A program made the position numbers and the translations under genes. Source: an uncultured Pelagibacteraceae bacterium (GTDB taxonomy: Bacteria; Pseudomonadota; Alphaproteobacteria; Pelagibacterales; Pelagibacteraceae). From it: a stretch of DNA of 51,503 nucleotides. The stretch's first letter is position 1; every line of letters begins with the position of its first letter. Shown piece after piece: positions 9,337-18,487 of this stretch. The DNA is taken from positions 1 through 51,503 of the forward strand of contig CACFKJ010000003.1 of NCBI GenBank assembly GCA_902566805.1, read 5' to 3'. The notes beneath the pieces are model-generated. The model did not search any database. It was not told the DNA's origin and worked only from the letters and a program-made list of their open reading frames with translations.

Positions 9337-9996
9337 TTAGACCAATTTAAGTGTGCTTATATTTTTTTTTATATCTCCATTATTTTCTTTAAAAATAGTT
9401 GTTCCTGAAACCAAAATATTTGCACCAGCATCAACTACAATTTTATAATTAGAAAAATTAATTCCACCATCTACTTCAATATCAAAATTCAATTTTTTAT
9501 TTATCTTGATTTGATTTAATCCCTCAATTTTTTTTACAACTTCAGGCATAAATTTTTGTCCTCCAAATCCTGGATATACACTCATGATTAAAATAAGATC
9601 GATTCTATCCAAATAATCTAAAACAACATCTATTTTTGTATCAGGGTTGAGTGAAACTCCAACTTTTTTATTTAATTTTTTAATATGATTAATTGATTCT
9701 AATAAATTTTCAGTTGCTTCTGGATGAACAGTAATAATATCTGCTCCAGCTTCAGCATAATCTTTAATATATTTATGAACTGGAGCAATCATTAAATGTA
9801 CATCAAAGGGTATTTTAGTATATTTTCTTAGCGCTTTAATTACAGGTGGACCAATCGTTAAATTTGGAACAAAGTGCCCATCCATTACATCAACGTGTAT
9901 TAAATCAGCACCTCCTTCTTCTAATTTTTTTATTTCATTACCAAGTTGGCTGAAATCAGCCGAAAGTATAGATGGGGATATTTTTATTTTTTTCAT
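9337..9996 (-). CDS. rpe: Ribulose-phosphate 3-epimerase
   Basis: This 219-aa TIM-barrel enzyme interconverts ribulose-5-phosphate and xylulose-5-phosphate in the pentose phosphate pathway. Family motifs are intact: SPSILSADF near the start, HVDVMDGHFVPN with metal-binding His and catalytic Asp at about 34-45, HLMI, MSVYPGFGGQKF and the second catalytic Asp in EVDGGIN. Length is normal. It is the first gene of the operon leading to the heparinase-like gene and purH. A palindrome directly covers its start region (see 9996-10020). Confidence 0.96.
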   Translation of the reverse strand: MKKIKISPSILSADFSQLGNEIKKLEEGGADLIHVDVMDGHFVPNLTIGPPVIKALRKYTKIPFDVHLMIAPVHKYIKDYAEAGADIITVHPEATENLLESINHIKKLNKKVGVSLNPDTKIDVVLDYLDRIDLILIMSVYPGFGGQKFMPEVVKKIEGLNQIKINKKLNFDIEVDGGINFSNYKIVVDAGANILVSGTTIFKENNGDIKKNISTLKLV

Positions 9997-10020
9997 TGAT
10001 TACTAGAATACTAGTATCAA
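9996..10020. promoter_or_regulatory. Inverted repeat at the rpe start codon
   Basis: The arms TTGATTACTAG (9996-10006) and CTAGTATCAA (10011-10020) are complementary apart from one unpaired T, around a 4-nt AATA loop. The hairpin touches the A of the rpe ATG (codon at 9994-9996, minus strand). It could be an operator or a translation-modulating hairpin. I have no family evidence for either. Confidence 0.35.
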
Positions 10021-10039
10021 TTTTGTTTTTTAATTTGAA

Positions 10040-10390
10040 TTAGTTTTTTCCAAAAATTTGATAAATTTGTATTGCAATTTCGCTTTCTAAAGGAAATGAT
10101 AGCATTCCCATGACAGAATAACCCAATAAATATGGCATTAGGTAAAATCTAAACATATAAAAAAACCATGCTACGTAAAGTGGAATTAGAGGCTTAATAA
10201 TGAAAGATGGGGTAATTGGCTTAAATATATTTATCAATGGGTCTGTTAGTTTTACAAATACTTTCATAAAAAAAAACTCAGAGTTTTCCCTTTGAAAAAT
10301 ATTCATTCCTACTCTACCAATTAAAGTCCACATTATTACCCCCATAATATAATCAATCAAATAAACTAAAGGGTGAAAATTTGCGGACAT
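10040..10390 (-). CDS. YggT-like small membrane protein
   Basis: This 116-aa membrane protein has two main hydrophobic stretches. The motif KLTDPLINIFKPITP (about residues 47-61) resembles the TDP-x-L-x-x-x-(K/R)xxxP signature of YggT-family proteins; the true YggT-family gene at 19570 has KLTDPILNRIRRILP. YggT proteins are poorly characterised and have been linked to osmotic tolerance and membrane organisation. It stands alone between the SSS transporter and rpe, on the same strand as both. Confidence 0.6.
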   Translation of the reverse strand: MSANFHPLVYLIDYIMGVIMWTLIGRVGMNIFQRENSEFFFMKVFVKLTDPLINIFKPITPSFIIKPLIPLYVAWFFYMFRFYLMPYLLGYSVMGMLSFPLESEIAIQIYQIFGKN

Positions 10391-10411
10391 AAATTTGTAT
10401 TTTGCAATTTG

Positions 10412-10437
10412 TAAGGGGCGATAGAGTTCGCCCCTTA
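10412..10437 (-). terminator. GC-rich hairpin after the SSS transporter
   Basis: A perfect 9-bp stem (10412-10420 with 10429-10437, containing GGGGCG/CGCCCC) closes an 8-nt loop, 12 nt downstream of the symporter stop. Such a GC-rich stem is exceptional in this AT-rich sequence. The U-tract on the minus strand is weak (TTACAAATT), so it may be a poor terminator or an mRNA 3'-end stabiliser. Confidence 0.5.
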
Positions 10438-10449
10438 AAATGATATTAT

Positions 10450-12270
10450 TTAATGTTGTTTACCAAGTACTGTTCTACCACTAGGTATACGTACTTCATC
10501 AACCATTTTTTGAGTAGCACTATCTGGCGCTTTAGTCATTAAACTAACTACAACCATAGATACTAAACTAACTAATGATCCAACTATTCCGAAGGTAAGT
10601 TGAGTTATCCCCCAGAATCCAGCTCCTCCATTACGTACCCAAATTAGATACGCAGTACCAGAAAGTAGACCTAGTAGCATTCCAGCAACTGCTCCCGGCG
10701 CATTTGCTCTCTTCCACCATACACCTAATACAAGTGGGAAGAATAACCCTGACATTGCAAAGTCAAAAGCCCAGATAACCGAACCTAAGATACCTTGAAT
10801 TTCAAGAGCAGCAATAGATGCTCCAGCAAAACCAATTATGAAAAGTAGTACCCTTGCAACAATTAGTCTTTTCCTAGTCTCTGCTTTAGGGTCAATGATC
10901 TTGTAGTACAAGTCATGAGATAAAGCATTCGCAATTGCTAAAACTAAACCATCAGCAGTTGACATGGCAGCAGCCATACCTCCTGCAGCAACCAATCCTG
11001 AAATTACATAAGGTAGTCCCGCAATCTCTGGTGTTGCTAATACTACAGCTTTACCACCCATGAAAAACTCATTTAATTCAAGTGTTCCATTTCCGTTAAA
11101 GTCACTGATGAACATCAAATTAGCCTGGTTCCAATTTTGATACCAATCTATTGCCTGTACTTCAGCAATTGATTTACCAATAATTCCAGTTGTTAAATTT
11201 GGATCCATTAATGATAGTTTTGATAGTGTAGCTAACATTGGTGCTGAGCAGTAAAGAAGGAATATAAAGAATAGTGACCAACCTACTGATCTTCTAGCAG
11301 TTTTTACACTTGGAGTAGTAAAATATCTCATCATAACGTGAGGTAATGAAGCTGTTCCAGCCATCATACACACAGCTAATGAAATAAATTTCCAAGGCGT
11401 AGTGTTAACTTCAGAATGAGCTTTAGTGATTCCAGCTAAACCTTTTGGTACTGTAGCTAAGTCAGCCGCAGAGTTTTTAACTGTTCCTAAACCAAATTGA
11501 GTTTCTAGTTCAGCAATCCTAGCAACTTCATCTGCTAACATAAGGTGTGGGAAAAATCCTGCACCCATTTTATTACTAATCCAGAACACAGGTAGTAAGT
11601 AAGCGATAATTAACACAATGTATTGTGCAACTTGCGTCCATGTAACCGCTCTCATTCCACCAAGCATAGAACAAAGTAATATACTTGCTAAACCAACGTA
11701 AACTGCAATTCCAAATGGAATATCTAATGCTACAGAAGCAATTGTTCCTGTCGCATTAATTTGTGCAGTCACATAAGTAAATGAAGCTACTGTTAAGACT
11801 ATTACGGCACATACTCTCGCTAAGTTACCACCGTATCTTGTACCAATGAAATCTGGAACTGTATAACATCCAAATTTTCTAAGGTAAGGTGCTAACAAAG
11901 ATGCAACAAGTACGTATCCACCTGTCCATCCAACCAATAAAGCCATATATCCATAGCCTTTAAAGTAAATTCCTCCTGCCATTGCAACGAACGATGCTCC
12001 AGACATCCAGTCTGCTGCAGTTGCCATTCCGTTGAATACAGTTGGAACTTGTCTTCCTGCTACGTAGTACGCATCTAGTTGAAGCGTACGAGATAAGTAA
12101 CCAATTATTGCATAGATTGAAACAGTGAAAGCAACGAAAAAGATACCTATTAATTTCGCAGACATTCCAGCTTGCTCAGCAATTGCCATTAAGATTATGA
12201 AAACTAGAAATCCTCCAGTATATATTCCATAAACTTTAGGCAAATTGTCTATAAATTTTCCTTTAATCAT
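10450..12270 (-). CDS. Sodium:solute symporter, large subunit (acetate/monocarboxylate type)
   Basis: This 606-aa protein of the SSS family has about 13 membrane helices. It imports an organic solute with sodium. It shows AAADWMSGASFVAMAGGIYFKG early on (here given as the ADWMSGASF and GYGYMALLVGWTGGY segments) and the late segment GGMAAAMSTADGLVLAIANALSHD, whose Ala/Ser-rich stretch is typical of the ActP/DhlC branch. It is coupled without a gap to a DUF4212 small subunit, the hallmark of the two-component VC_2705-like symporters. Acetyl-CoA synthetase lies one gene away, which supports acetate or a similar short carboxylate as substrate. The region is less AT-rich than its neighbours, consistent with high expression. 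Confidence 0.88.
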   Translation of the reverse strand: MIKGKFIDNLPKVYGIYTGGFLVFIILMAIAEQAGMSAKLIGIFFVAFTVSIYAIIGYLSRTLQLDAYYVAGRQVPTVFNGMATAADWMSGASFVAMAGGIYFKGYGYMALLVGWTGGYVLVASLLAPYLRKFGCYTVPDFIGTRYGGNLARVCAVIVLTVASFTYVTAQINATGTIASVALDIPFGIAVYVGLASILLCSMLGGMRAVTWTQVAQYIVLIIAYLLPVFWISNKMGAGFFPHLMLADEVARIAELETQFGLGTVKNSAADLATVPKGLAGITKAHSEVNTTPWKFISLAVCMMAGTASLPHVMMRYFTTPSVKTARRSVGWSLFFIFLLYCSAPMLATLSKLSLMDPNLTTGIIGKSIAEVQAIDWYQNWNQANLMFISDFNGNGTLELNEFFMGGKAVVLATPEIAGLPYVISGLVAAGGMAAAMSTADGLVLAIANALSHDLYYKIIDPKAETRKRLIVARVLLFIIGFAGASIAALEIQGILGSVIWAFDFAMSGLFFPLVLGVWWKRANAPGAVAGMLLGLLSGTAYLIWVRNGGAGFWGITQLTFGIVGSLVSLVSMVVVSLMTKAPDSATQKMVDEVRIPSGRTVLGKQH

Positions 12271-12534
12271 CTAGTCATCCTCTCTTTCAGTATAACCAAA
12301 TTCTTCATCTATTTTTTCTTGTCTATTTGCAAACCAAAAAATTAGTATTACAAAAATTCCAAGAGACCCCTGACATGTCATGTAATATGACAGCGGATAT
12401 CCAAAAGGTCTAAAACTAGATGCTTCCATTTCGGCACCAAAGAAAAAGATGCCAATTGAGAAAACAAACCAGATTGCTAACGTTATAAATAGCAAGTTTC
12501 TAGTTTTCTCCCAGTGTTTTGCTTGTTTTGACAT
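12271..12534 (-). CDS. Sodium/substrate symporter small subunit (DUF4212)
   Basis: This 87-aa protein has two membrane helices separated by the conserved turn GYPLSYYMTCQGSLG. It begins MSKQAKHWEKTRNL and ends in an acidic tail EFGYTEREDD. This is the standard partner of SSS large subunits of the VC_2705 type. I prefer the ATG at 12534 over an in-frame ATG 12 codons upstream because a strong Shine-Dalgarno AGGGAGA lies 6 nt before it. Its TAG stop abuts the large-subunit ATG, so the two are translationally linked. Confidence 0.9.
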   Translation of the reverse strand: MSKQAKHWEKTRNLLFITLAIWFVFSIGIFFFGAEMEASSFRPFGYPLSYYMTCQGSLGIFVILIFWFANRQEKIDEEFGYTEREDD

Positions 12535-12540
12535 ATTTAT

Positions 12541-12547
12541 TCTCCCT
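12541..12547 (-). promoter_or_regulatory. Strong ribosome binding site of the symporter operon
   Basis: Minus-strand AGGGAGA lies 6 nt ahead of the ATG at 12534. Most genes in this window lack a recognisable Shine-Dalgarno, so this one stands out. It decides the start of the small subunit. Confidence 0.7.
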
Positions 12548-12624
12548 ATAAGGTTAAAAAACGAGAGCATACTTATATTGTATAATAATTAAACCCTTAA
12601 AAATCCTAGAAATATCAAGGTTTA

Positions 12625-12630
12625 TATAAT
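12625..12630 (+). promoter_or_regulatory. Candidate -10 box for the 12653 gene
   Basis: TATAAT lies 22 nt upstream of the ATG at 12653, inside a 118-nt divergent intergenic region shared with the symporter operon. No convincing -35 accompanies it. The rest of the region is AT-rich with no other structure I can support. Confidence 0.3.
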
Positions 12631-12652
12631 ATAAATCAACTTCAACTAGAAA

Positions 12653-13279
12653 ATGGCTCTTAAGTATAGATTTAATTTAAAAGACATAAAGCTTGAAGAT
12701 TTTAAACTTTATCTACTTTCTTTATTTAAAGCATTTATTCCAAAAAAAAAAATTAAAAACAACCAAGATCTTGCAGAATTTATTCAAAAAAAATCTTCAT
12801 GGGTTTCCCAAGTTACATTGTATGGATATTTAAAGACCAGAATTGGAACAAGATATGTTTTGATGTTTGATGATGAAATTTTTTTGTCATCTATCAACAA
12901 AGCAAAGTGGAATATATATTCTATTGCTCTTCAAGATCTTACATTTTATACAATTTCTTATCTTAATGTATTTTACAATTATAATAATACATCTATATCA
13001 AAAAAAATATATGAAGAAATCATAAATAATGAAATTAAAAATGGAATGCCCGAAGAAGTCGCTTTAAGGGGTAAAAATAAATTTCAAGAAAGATTGAATA
13101 AAATAGATTGGAAAAAATATTATAATTCTTGGCCATTTAATGAAAGTGCTTTAGCTTTATATGAATGGTCACCTGTAGCTAAAGAATTAAAGACTTTAGA
13201 TAGAAAAATAGTTTTAAATTCTATGATATTAAAATGGGAAAATGTCCAAGATGAATTTGCAAAATTAATTAGAATTTAA
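12653..13279 (+). CDS. Conserved hypothetical protein, 208 aa
   Basis: I do not recognise a named family. The protein is soluble and rich in aromatics and lysine, without a signal peptide or membrane helix. Segments [29 protein letters not shown] (here the core [14 protein letters not shown] at about residues 56-69) and [22 protein letters not shown] look well ordered and conserved-like. It is divergent from the symporter operon and convergent with acs (4-nt overlap of stops), so it is embedded in the acetate module. A functional link is only positional. Confidence 0.75.
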   Translation: MALKYRFNLKDIKLEDFKLYLLSLFKAFIPKKKIKNNQDLAEFIQKKSSWVSQVTLYGYLKTRIGTRYVLMFDDEIFLSSINKAKWNIYSIALQDLTFYTISYLNVFYNYNNTSISKKIYEEIINNEIKNGMPEEVALRGKNKFQERLNKIDWKKYYNSWPFNESALALYEWSPVAKELKTLDRKIVLNSMILKWENVQDEFAKLIRI

Positions 13280-15282
13280 ATATTTTTTCTATTATTAACT
13301 AAACTTTTTACTACACTTGGATCAGCTAAGGTTGTTGTATCACCAAGTTCTTCATGTTCATTTGCAGCAATTTTTCTTAAAATTCTACGCATTATTTTTC
13401 CTGATCTAGTTTTTGGAAGTCCAGGTGCAAATTGAATAAAATCAGGAGTTGCTATAGGACCAATTTGTTTTCTAACCCAAAGTTTTAAATCTCTCTCCAA
13501 TTCTCCATCTGGATTTTCACCAACATTTAAAGTTACATAACAATATAAACCATTACCTTTAATATCATGGGGATAACCTACAACAGCTGCTTCAGCTACT
13601 TTTGAATGTGCTACGAAAGCACTTTCTATTTCGGCAGTACCCAAATTATGACCAGATACAATAATCACATCATCCACTCTTCCTGTGATCCAGTAGTATC
13701 CATCTTTATCTCTTCTACATCCATCTCCTGTGAAATATTTTCCATCAAATTGTGAAAAATATGTCTCAATAAATCTATTGTGGTCTCCATACACTGTTCT
13801 CATTTGTCCTGGCCATGACTGAGCTATACACAGCCTTCCCTGCGCTTCTCCTTTAAGCACATTTCCATCTTTATCGACTATTACTGGTTTAATGCCATAG
13901 AAAGGTTTTGTTGCTGACCCTGGTTTTAAATCTATTGCTCCTGTTTGAGGGCTAATTAAAATACCACCAGTTTCAGTTTGCCACCATGTATCTACTATTG
14001 GGCATCTAGAATCTCCCACAGTTTTATAATACCATTGCCATGCCTCAGGATTAATTGGCTCTCCAACTGTGCCTAATAATTTTAATGTTTTTCTAGATGT
14101 TTTTTTAACAGGTCCTTCACCTTCCCTCATAAGTGCTCTTATTGCTGTTGGTGCAGTGTAAAATATATTTACTTTGTATTTATCAACAATTTGCCACCAC
14201 CTGGATGTATCAGGATAAGTAGGTATTCCTTCAAACATTATAGTTGTTGCTCCATTAGATAATGGCCCATAAATTATATAGCTATGGCCAGTAATCCAAC
14301 CTATATCTGCTGTACACCAATAAATATCTTTTGATTTATAATTAAAAATATATTGATGGGTCATTGAAGCGTAAACCATATATCCACCTGTTGTATGTAA
14401 AACTCCTTTAGGTTTGCCTGTGGATCCAGATGTATATAAAATAAATAAAGGATCTTCAGCATTCATCTCTTCCGGAATACACTCTGAGGAAACTTTTTTT
14501 ATCATTTTATGATACCAGACATCTCTGCTTTCATCCCAATTAATTCGATTTCCAGTTCTCTTAACAATTATACATTTCTTTACGTTAGGACAATTTACCA
14601 AAGCTTCATCAGTAATAGATTTTAATGGAATCTTTTTTCCTCCTCTAATTCCTTCATCAGCAGTAACTACATAATCTGATTTACAATCATTAATTCTACC
14701 GGCAATACTATCAGGCGAAAAACCACCAAATATTATTGAATGAATTGCCCCTATTCTAGCACATGCTAGCATAGTGTATGCTAATTCAGGTATCATAGTT
14801 AAATAAATCGTTACTCTGTCACCTTTTTTGACACCTAATTCTTTTAATCCATTCGCAGCTTTAGATACTTCTTGATGAAGTTGTTTGTATGTTATTTTTT
14901 TACTTACTTTTGGATCATCTCCTACCCAAATGATTGCAGTTTTATCTTTATTTTTTTTTAAGTGTCTATCTATACAGTTTGCAGATGCGTTTAAAGTTCC
15001 ATCATAATACCATTTAATATGAACATCAGACTTACTATATTTTACATCCTTTATTTTCGTATATGGTTTTATCCAAGTGATTCTTTTTCCTTCCTTTTTC
15101 CAGAAAGTCTCATTATCTTTAATCGAAGTTTTATATTTTTTTTCGTAAGCTGATTTTTTTATAGTAGCTTTTTTAATCCATTCCTTTTTAACTTTGTAGA
15201 TTAATTCACTTGAATCCTGACCAGATTTATTAATCTTTCTTTTTCTAGATTTAATTTTTTTTCCTGGCTTTTTTTTTGGCAT
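13276..15282 (-). CDS. acs: Acetyl-CoA synthetase
   Basis: This 668-aa AMP-forming ligase converts acetate, ATP and CoA to acetyl-CoA. The adenylate-forming signature [11 protein letters not shown] is at residues 283-293, with [11 protein letters not shown] and WWQTETGG following. The C-terminal [13 protein letters not shown] carries the catalytic, regulatory-acetylation Lys629. The first 22 residues are a lysine/arginine-rich extension ([14 protein letters not shown]) not found in typical Acs. The chosen ATG makes acs overlap the upstream EVE gene by 32 nt; there is no better ATG nearby, so a non-ATG start further in remains possible. With the nearby symporter it forms an acetate uptake and activation pair. 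Confidence 0.95.
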   Translation of the reverse strand: MPKKKPGKKIKSRKRKINKSGQDSSELIYKVKKEWIKKATIKKSAYEKKYKTSIKDNETFWKKEGKRITWIKPYTKIKDVKYSKSDVHIKWYYDGTLNASANCIDRHLKKNKDKTAIIWVGDDPKVSKKITYKQLHQEVSKAANGLKELGVKKGDRVTIYLTMIPELAYTMLACARIGAIHSIIFGGFSPDSIAGRINDCKSDYVVTADEGIRGGKKIPLKSITDEALVNCPNVKKCIIVKRTGNRINWDESRDVWYHKMIKKVSSECIPEEMNAEDPLFILYTSGSTGKPKGVLHTTGGYMVYASMTHQYIFNYKSKDIYWCTADIGWITGHSYIIYGPLSNGATTIMFEGIPTYPDTSRWWQIVDKYKVNIFYTAPTAIRALMREGEGPVKKTSRKTLKLLGTVGEPINPEAWQWYYKTVGDSRCPIVDTWWQTETGGILISPQTGAIDLKPGSATKPFYGIKPVIVDKDGNVLKGEAQGRLCIAQSWPGQMRTVYGDHNRFIETYFSQFDGKYFTGDGCRRDKDGYYWITGRVDDVIIVSGHNLGTAEIESAFVAHSKVAEAAVVGYPHDIKGNGLYCYVTLNVGENPDGELERDLKLWVRKQIGPIATPDFIQFAPGLPKTRSGKIMRRILRKIAANEHEELGDTTTLADPSVVKSLVNNRKNI

Positions 15283-15703
15283 TTTTTTGTTTAATACTAC
15301 CTATCTTCAAAATGATTTTCCAGCTTTTAGTGTCTATTGACATTACAGATAATCTAGACTGTTTTATAAGAGCTAAATTTTTAAGATACTTGTGTTTTTT
15401 GATTTTTTCGAGTGAAACTGGATATTTAAGCTTTTTCACAAAATTAACCTTTATTGCATAAAATAGTTTTTTTTTATCTGTAGGGTCTAAAAAAGCAGTT
15501 TTAATAACTTTAACAATACCAACTATTTCTTTTCCAATATTTGAATGATAAAAAAAACATAAATCTCCATTTTTCATTTTTTTTAAATTGTTTCTTGCTT
15601 GAAAATTTCTAACACCATCCCAAATAGCACCTTTAGTACCCATTTTTTTTTGTTGATTAATTGACCAAACATTTGGCTCTGATTTTAATAACCAATACTT
15701 CAT
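15251..15703 (-). CDS. EVE domain protein
   Basis: This 150-aa protein matches the EVE (PUA-like, THYN1-type) fold. The N-terminal [14 protein letters not shown], then [27 protein letters not shown] (core [13 protein letters not shown]), then [15 protein letters not shown], are standard. EVE domains bind modified bases in DNA or RNA. The usual C-terminal end SxxxW is present as VMSIDTKSW, after which a lysine-rich tail (KKKARKKN) overlaps the acs start. In Alphaproteobacteria the gene often lies near tsaD, as here. Confidence 0.9.
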   Translation of the reverse strand: MKYWLLKSEPNVWSINQQKKMGTKGAIWDGVRNFQARNNLKKMKNGDLCFFYHSNIGKEIVGIVKVIKTAFLDPTDKKKLFYAIKVNFVKKLKYPVSLEKIKKHKYLKNLALIKQSRLSVMSIDTKSWKIILKIGSIKQKNAKKKARKKN

Positions 15704-15729
15704 AAGATTATTTTTTAATTATCCTTTTA

Positions 15730-16803
15730 TTATATTACAACACCTGCGCCTTTTAAAAATTTTGCACTCTTATCTAAAGCCAGTCTTGGATTTGCAGGTA
15801 AATCTAAATTATCAAATTGTTTCATTTTAAATTTTTCTAAACCTACATACGCAATCATTGCTGCGTTATCACCACATAAATCAATTTCCGGAAAAATTGG
15901 TTTGAAATTATTTTCATTACTAATTTTAATTAAATTTTTTCTAATCCCTTTGTTAGCAGCGACACCTCCAGCTACTACAAAGGAATATTCGTTTTGTGTA
16001 TTTAATTTTTTAAATTCTTTAAATGCAACATTTGTTTTGGTGCATAAGATTTCCTCTACTGTTTTTTGGAAAGATGCAGCAAGGTCACATTTTTCTTGTT
16101 GAGTTTTTATTGTCTTTGAAATTCTTAATATAGCTGTTTTTAATCCTGCAAACGATAGATTACATCCACCTTTATTAATTATAGGTTTTGGAAGATCAAA
16201 TTTATTTGGATCACCTTTTTCTGCAAATTTTTCTAATTTTGGACCCCCTGGGAATTCAATTCCTAAAATTTTTGCAGTTTTGTCAAAGGCTTCTCCCAAA
16301 GCATCATCAATTGTTGTTCCAAGTCTTTTATAATTTCCTAGACCATTAACACTCAAATATTGGCTGTGACCACCAGAAATTAAAAGAAGTAAATATGGAT
16401 ATTTTAATTTTGAGTGTAACATTGGACTTAATGCGTGACCTTCTAAATGGTTCACTCCTATAAAAGGTATTTCCAAAGATGATGATATTGCTTTACCAAA
16501 ATTTAATCCTATTGATAAACAAACTACTAAACCTGGTCCGGCAGTAGCAGCTACAGCCGAAATATTATGTAAACTTATACCACTATCCTCAATTGCTTTT
16601 TTGGCTATTAAATCAATTTTTTCAACATGAGATCTGGCAGCAAGTTCAGGTACAACACCTCCAAATTCTTTATGAATATTTACCTGACTAGATATAATAT
16701 TTGATAATATTCTAGGTGAGTTACTTCCATTTTCCTTAATTATTGCGACAGCTGTTTCATCACAACTTGTTTCAATTCCAAGTATTATAGTTTTTTTTGA
16801 CAT
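15730..16803 (-). CDS. tsaD: tRNA N6-threonylcarbamoyladenosine transferase
   Basis: This 357-aa protein completes the t6A37 modification of ANN-reading tRNAs together with TsaB, TsaC and TsaE. It has the ILGIETSCDETAVA start, the metal-binding pair His119/His123 in NHLEGHALSP, the LLISGGHSQ nucleotide loop and a GGVAANKGIR segment. The third metal ligand lies in DLCGDNAAMIAY. Length and motif order are normal. It is divergent from hemC with a 58-nt spacer, an arrangement common in Alphaproteobacteria. Confidence 0.97.
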   Translation of the reverse strand: MSKKTIILGIETSCDETAVAIIKENGSNSPRILSNIISSQVNIHKEFGGVVPELAARSHVEKIDLIAKKAIEDSGISLHNISAVAATAGPGLVVCLSIGLNFGKAISSSLEIPFIGVNHLEGHALSPMLHSKLKYPYLLLLISGGHSQYLSVNGLGNYKRLGTTIDDALGEAFDKTAKILGIEFPGGPKLEKFAEKGDPNKFDLPKPIINKGGCNLSFAGLKTAILRISKTIKTQQEKCDLAASFQKTVEEILCTKTNVAFKEFKKLNTQNEYSFVVAGGVAANKGIRKNLIKISNENNFKPIFPEIDLCGDNAAMIAYVGLEKFKMKQFDNLDLPANPRLALDKSAKFLKGAGVVI

Positions 16804-16861
16804 AAGTTAGTTTTTAATAAATATTATTTCTGAATATAAATGCGAAGTATAAATTAGTTAA

Positions 16862-17785
16862 ATGAAAAACAAAAAAATTATTATTGGTTCTAGAGGAAGT
16901 AAATTAGCTTTGATTTATGCTGAAAAAGCTAAAAATCAAATTTTGGAATCTAATCCTGAATATAAAATTGAAGATATTGAAATAAAAAAAATAACCACCG
17001 CTGGAGATATTCATCACAAAGAAAGATTATCAGAAATTGGAGGTAAAGGACTTTTTTCAAAAAAAATAGAAGAAGAATTATTAAATAATGAAATAGATAT
17101 AGCAGTTCATGCTTTAAAGGATATGCCATCTTTGGAGACAGATGGATTGGTAACTAATTGTTTTTTAAAAAGAAACGATCCAAGAGAAGTTTTAATTTCT
17201 AAAAATAATATCAAATTTAAGGACCTTAAATACAACTCTATTGTTGGAACATCATCATTTAGGAGAGAATTTCAATTAAGAAATATTAGAAATGATTTAA
17301 AGTATGAGTTGATTAGGGGAAATGTAGATACAAGAATAAATAAATTAAATGAAGAATTATATGATGCTATAATTTTATCATATGCAGGAATTGACTGCTT
17401 AAATTTAAATGAACACATCTCAGAAATTCTATCTGTTGATGAGATAATACCAAGTGCTGGACAAGGAGTAATAGCTTTGCAATGTAGAGAAAAAGATAAA
17501 AAAATTAATAAGATGCTAAAAAAAGCAAATCATTTAAATACTTTTATAAGTGCCCAAGCGGAAAGAAATGTTTTAAAAATTTTAGATGGAGATTGCGAAA
17601 CTGCAGTTGGTGCGATTTCACACATTTATGATAAAACTATTAACCTTAAAGCAGAACTTTTTTCTTTAGACGGGAAAGAAAGATTTTATTATGAAGATTC
17701 TAAAAATATTACACATGCCTATGAACTGGGTTTAGAAATTGGAGAGAATTTAAAAAAACAATCAAGTGGTAATTATAAAAAATAA
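16862..17785 (+). CDS. hemC: Hydroxymethylbilane synthase (porphobilinogen deaminase)
   Basis: This 307-aa enzyme polymerises four porphobilinogen units to hydroxymethylbilane in haem synthesis. It has GSRGSKLALIYAE at the start, the active-site Asp region AVHALKDMPS at about residues 81-90, substrate-binding arginines in SSFRREFQLR, and the dipyrromethane cofactor Cys245 in LDGDCETAVGA. It heads a run of plus-strand genes through folD. hemD follows after 1 nt, so the two consecutive haem steps are co-transcribed. Confidence 0.96.
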   Translation: MKNKKIIIGSRGSKLALIYAEKAKNQILESNPEYKIEDIEIKKITTAGDIHHKERLSEIGGKGLFSKKIEEELLNNEIDIAVHALKDMPSLETDGLVTNCFLKRNDPREVLISKNNIKFKDLKYNSIVGTSSFRREFQLRNIRNDLKYELIRGNVDTRINKLNEELYDAIILSYAGIDCLNLNEHISEILSVDEIIPSAGQGVIALQCREKDKKINKMLKKANHLNTFISAQAERNVLKILDGDCETAVGAISHIYDKTINLKAELFSLDGKERFYYEDSKNITHAYELGLEIGENLKKQSSGNYKK

Positions 17786-17786
17786 T

Positions 17787-18485
17787 ATGCATATTTTAAT
17801 GACTAGACCTTTGGATGATAGTAAAGAAATGATTTTAAGATTTAAAGATTTAGGACATAAAGTTTCACACATGCCATTGATAGAAATAGAAAAAGTAAAA
17901 TTTGATGAAATAAACTTTAATAATTATAAGGCTTTAATTTTTACTAGTGCAAATAGTTTAAAATTTTTAGAAATAAAAAAAATAAATAAAAACATATTTT
18001 GTTTTTGTGTTGGAATTGCAACTGAAAAAAAAGCTTTAAGTCTCGGATTTCAAAATGTTATTACGGCAGAAGGAAATGTTAGAAATTTAAAAGAAATTAT
18101 TTTACAAAATTTCAATTCATCAGATGGTAAAATTTTATATTTTAGTGGAGAAACAATTTCTAACGAAATTGATAAAGAACTAAATTTAAATGGCTATGAT
18201 ATTAAAAGAATAGTTAATTATAAAACAAAACCGACTGAAAGTTTAGATGATAAATTTGTAAATGGCTTGAAAGCAAATATTCCAGATATTGTTTACATTT
18301 ACTCAAATAATAGTGCATTAAACTTCTTAAAACTAATTAATAACCATAAATTGAATGATTGCTGGATGAATACAAACTTAATGTGTATGAGTGAAAAAAC
18401 CTCATCAATGCTAAATAAGATTAAATGGAAAAAAATATTTATATTTAGTCCTGGCGAAGAAGAATATTTGTTATATAAAATTTAA
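17787..18485 (+). CDS. hemD: Uroporphyrinogen-III synthase
   Basis: This 232-aa protein begins MHILMTRPLDDSKEM, the usual HemD N-terminus. It has two alpha/beta lobes, including YKALIFTSANSLKFLE at about residues 49-64 and PDIVYIYSNNSALNFLKL in the second lobe. It cyclises hydroxymethylbilane with inversion of ring D. HemD proteins diverge strongly, so the call rests on these motifs plus its position directly after hemC. I start at 17787 (TAATATG junction) rather than 7 codons earlier inside hemC. Confidence 0.88.
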   Translation: MHILMTRPLDDSKEMILRFKDLGHKVSHMPLIEIEKVKFDEINFNNYKALIFTSANSLKFLEIKKINKNIFCFCVGIATEKKALSLGFQNVITAEGNVRNLKEIILQNFNSSDGKILYFSGETISNEIDKELNLNGYDIKRIVNYKTKPTESLDDKFVNGLKANIPDIVYIYSNNSALNFLKLINNHKLNDCWMNTNLMCMSEKTSSMLNKIKWKKIFIFSPGEEEYLLYKI

Positions 18486-18487
18486 CT

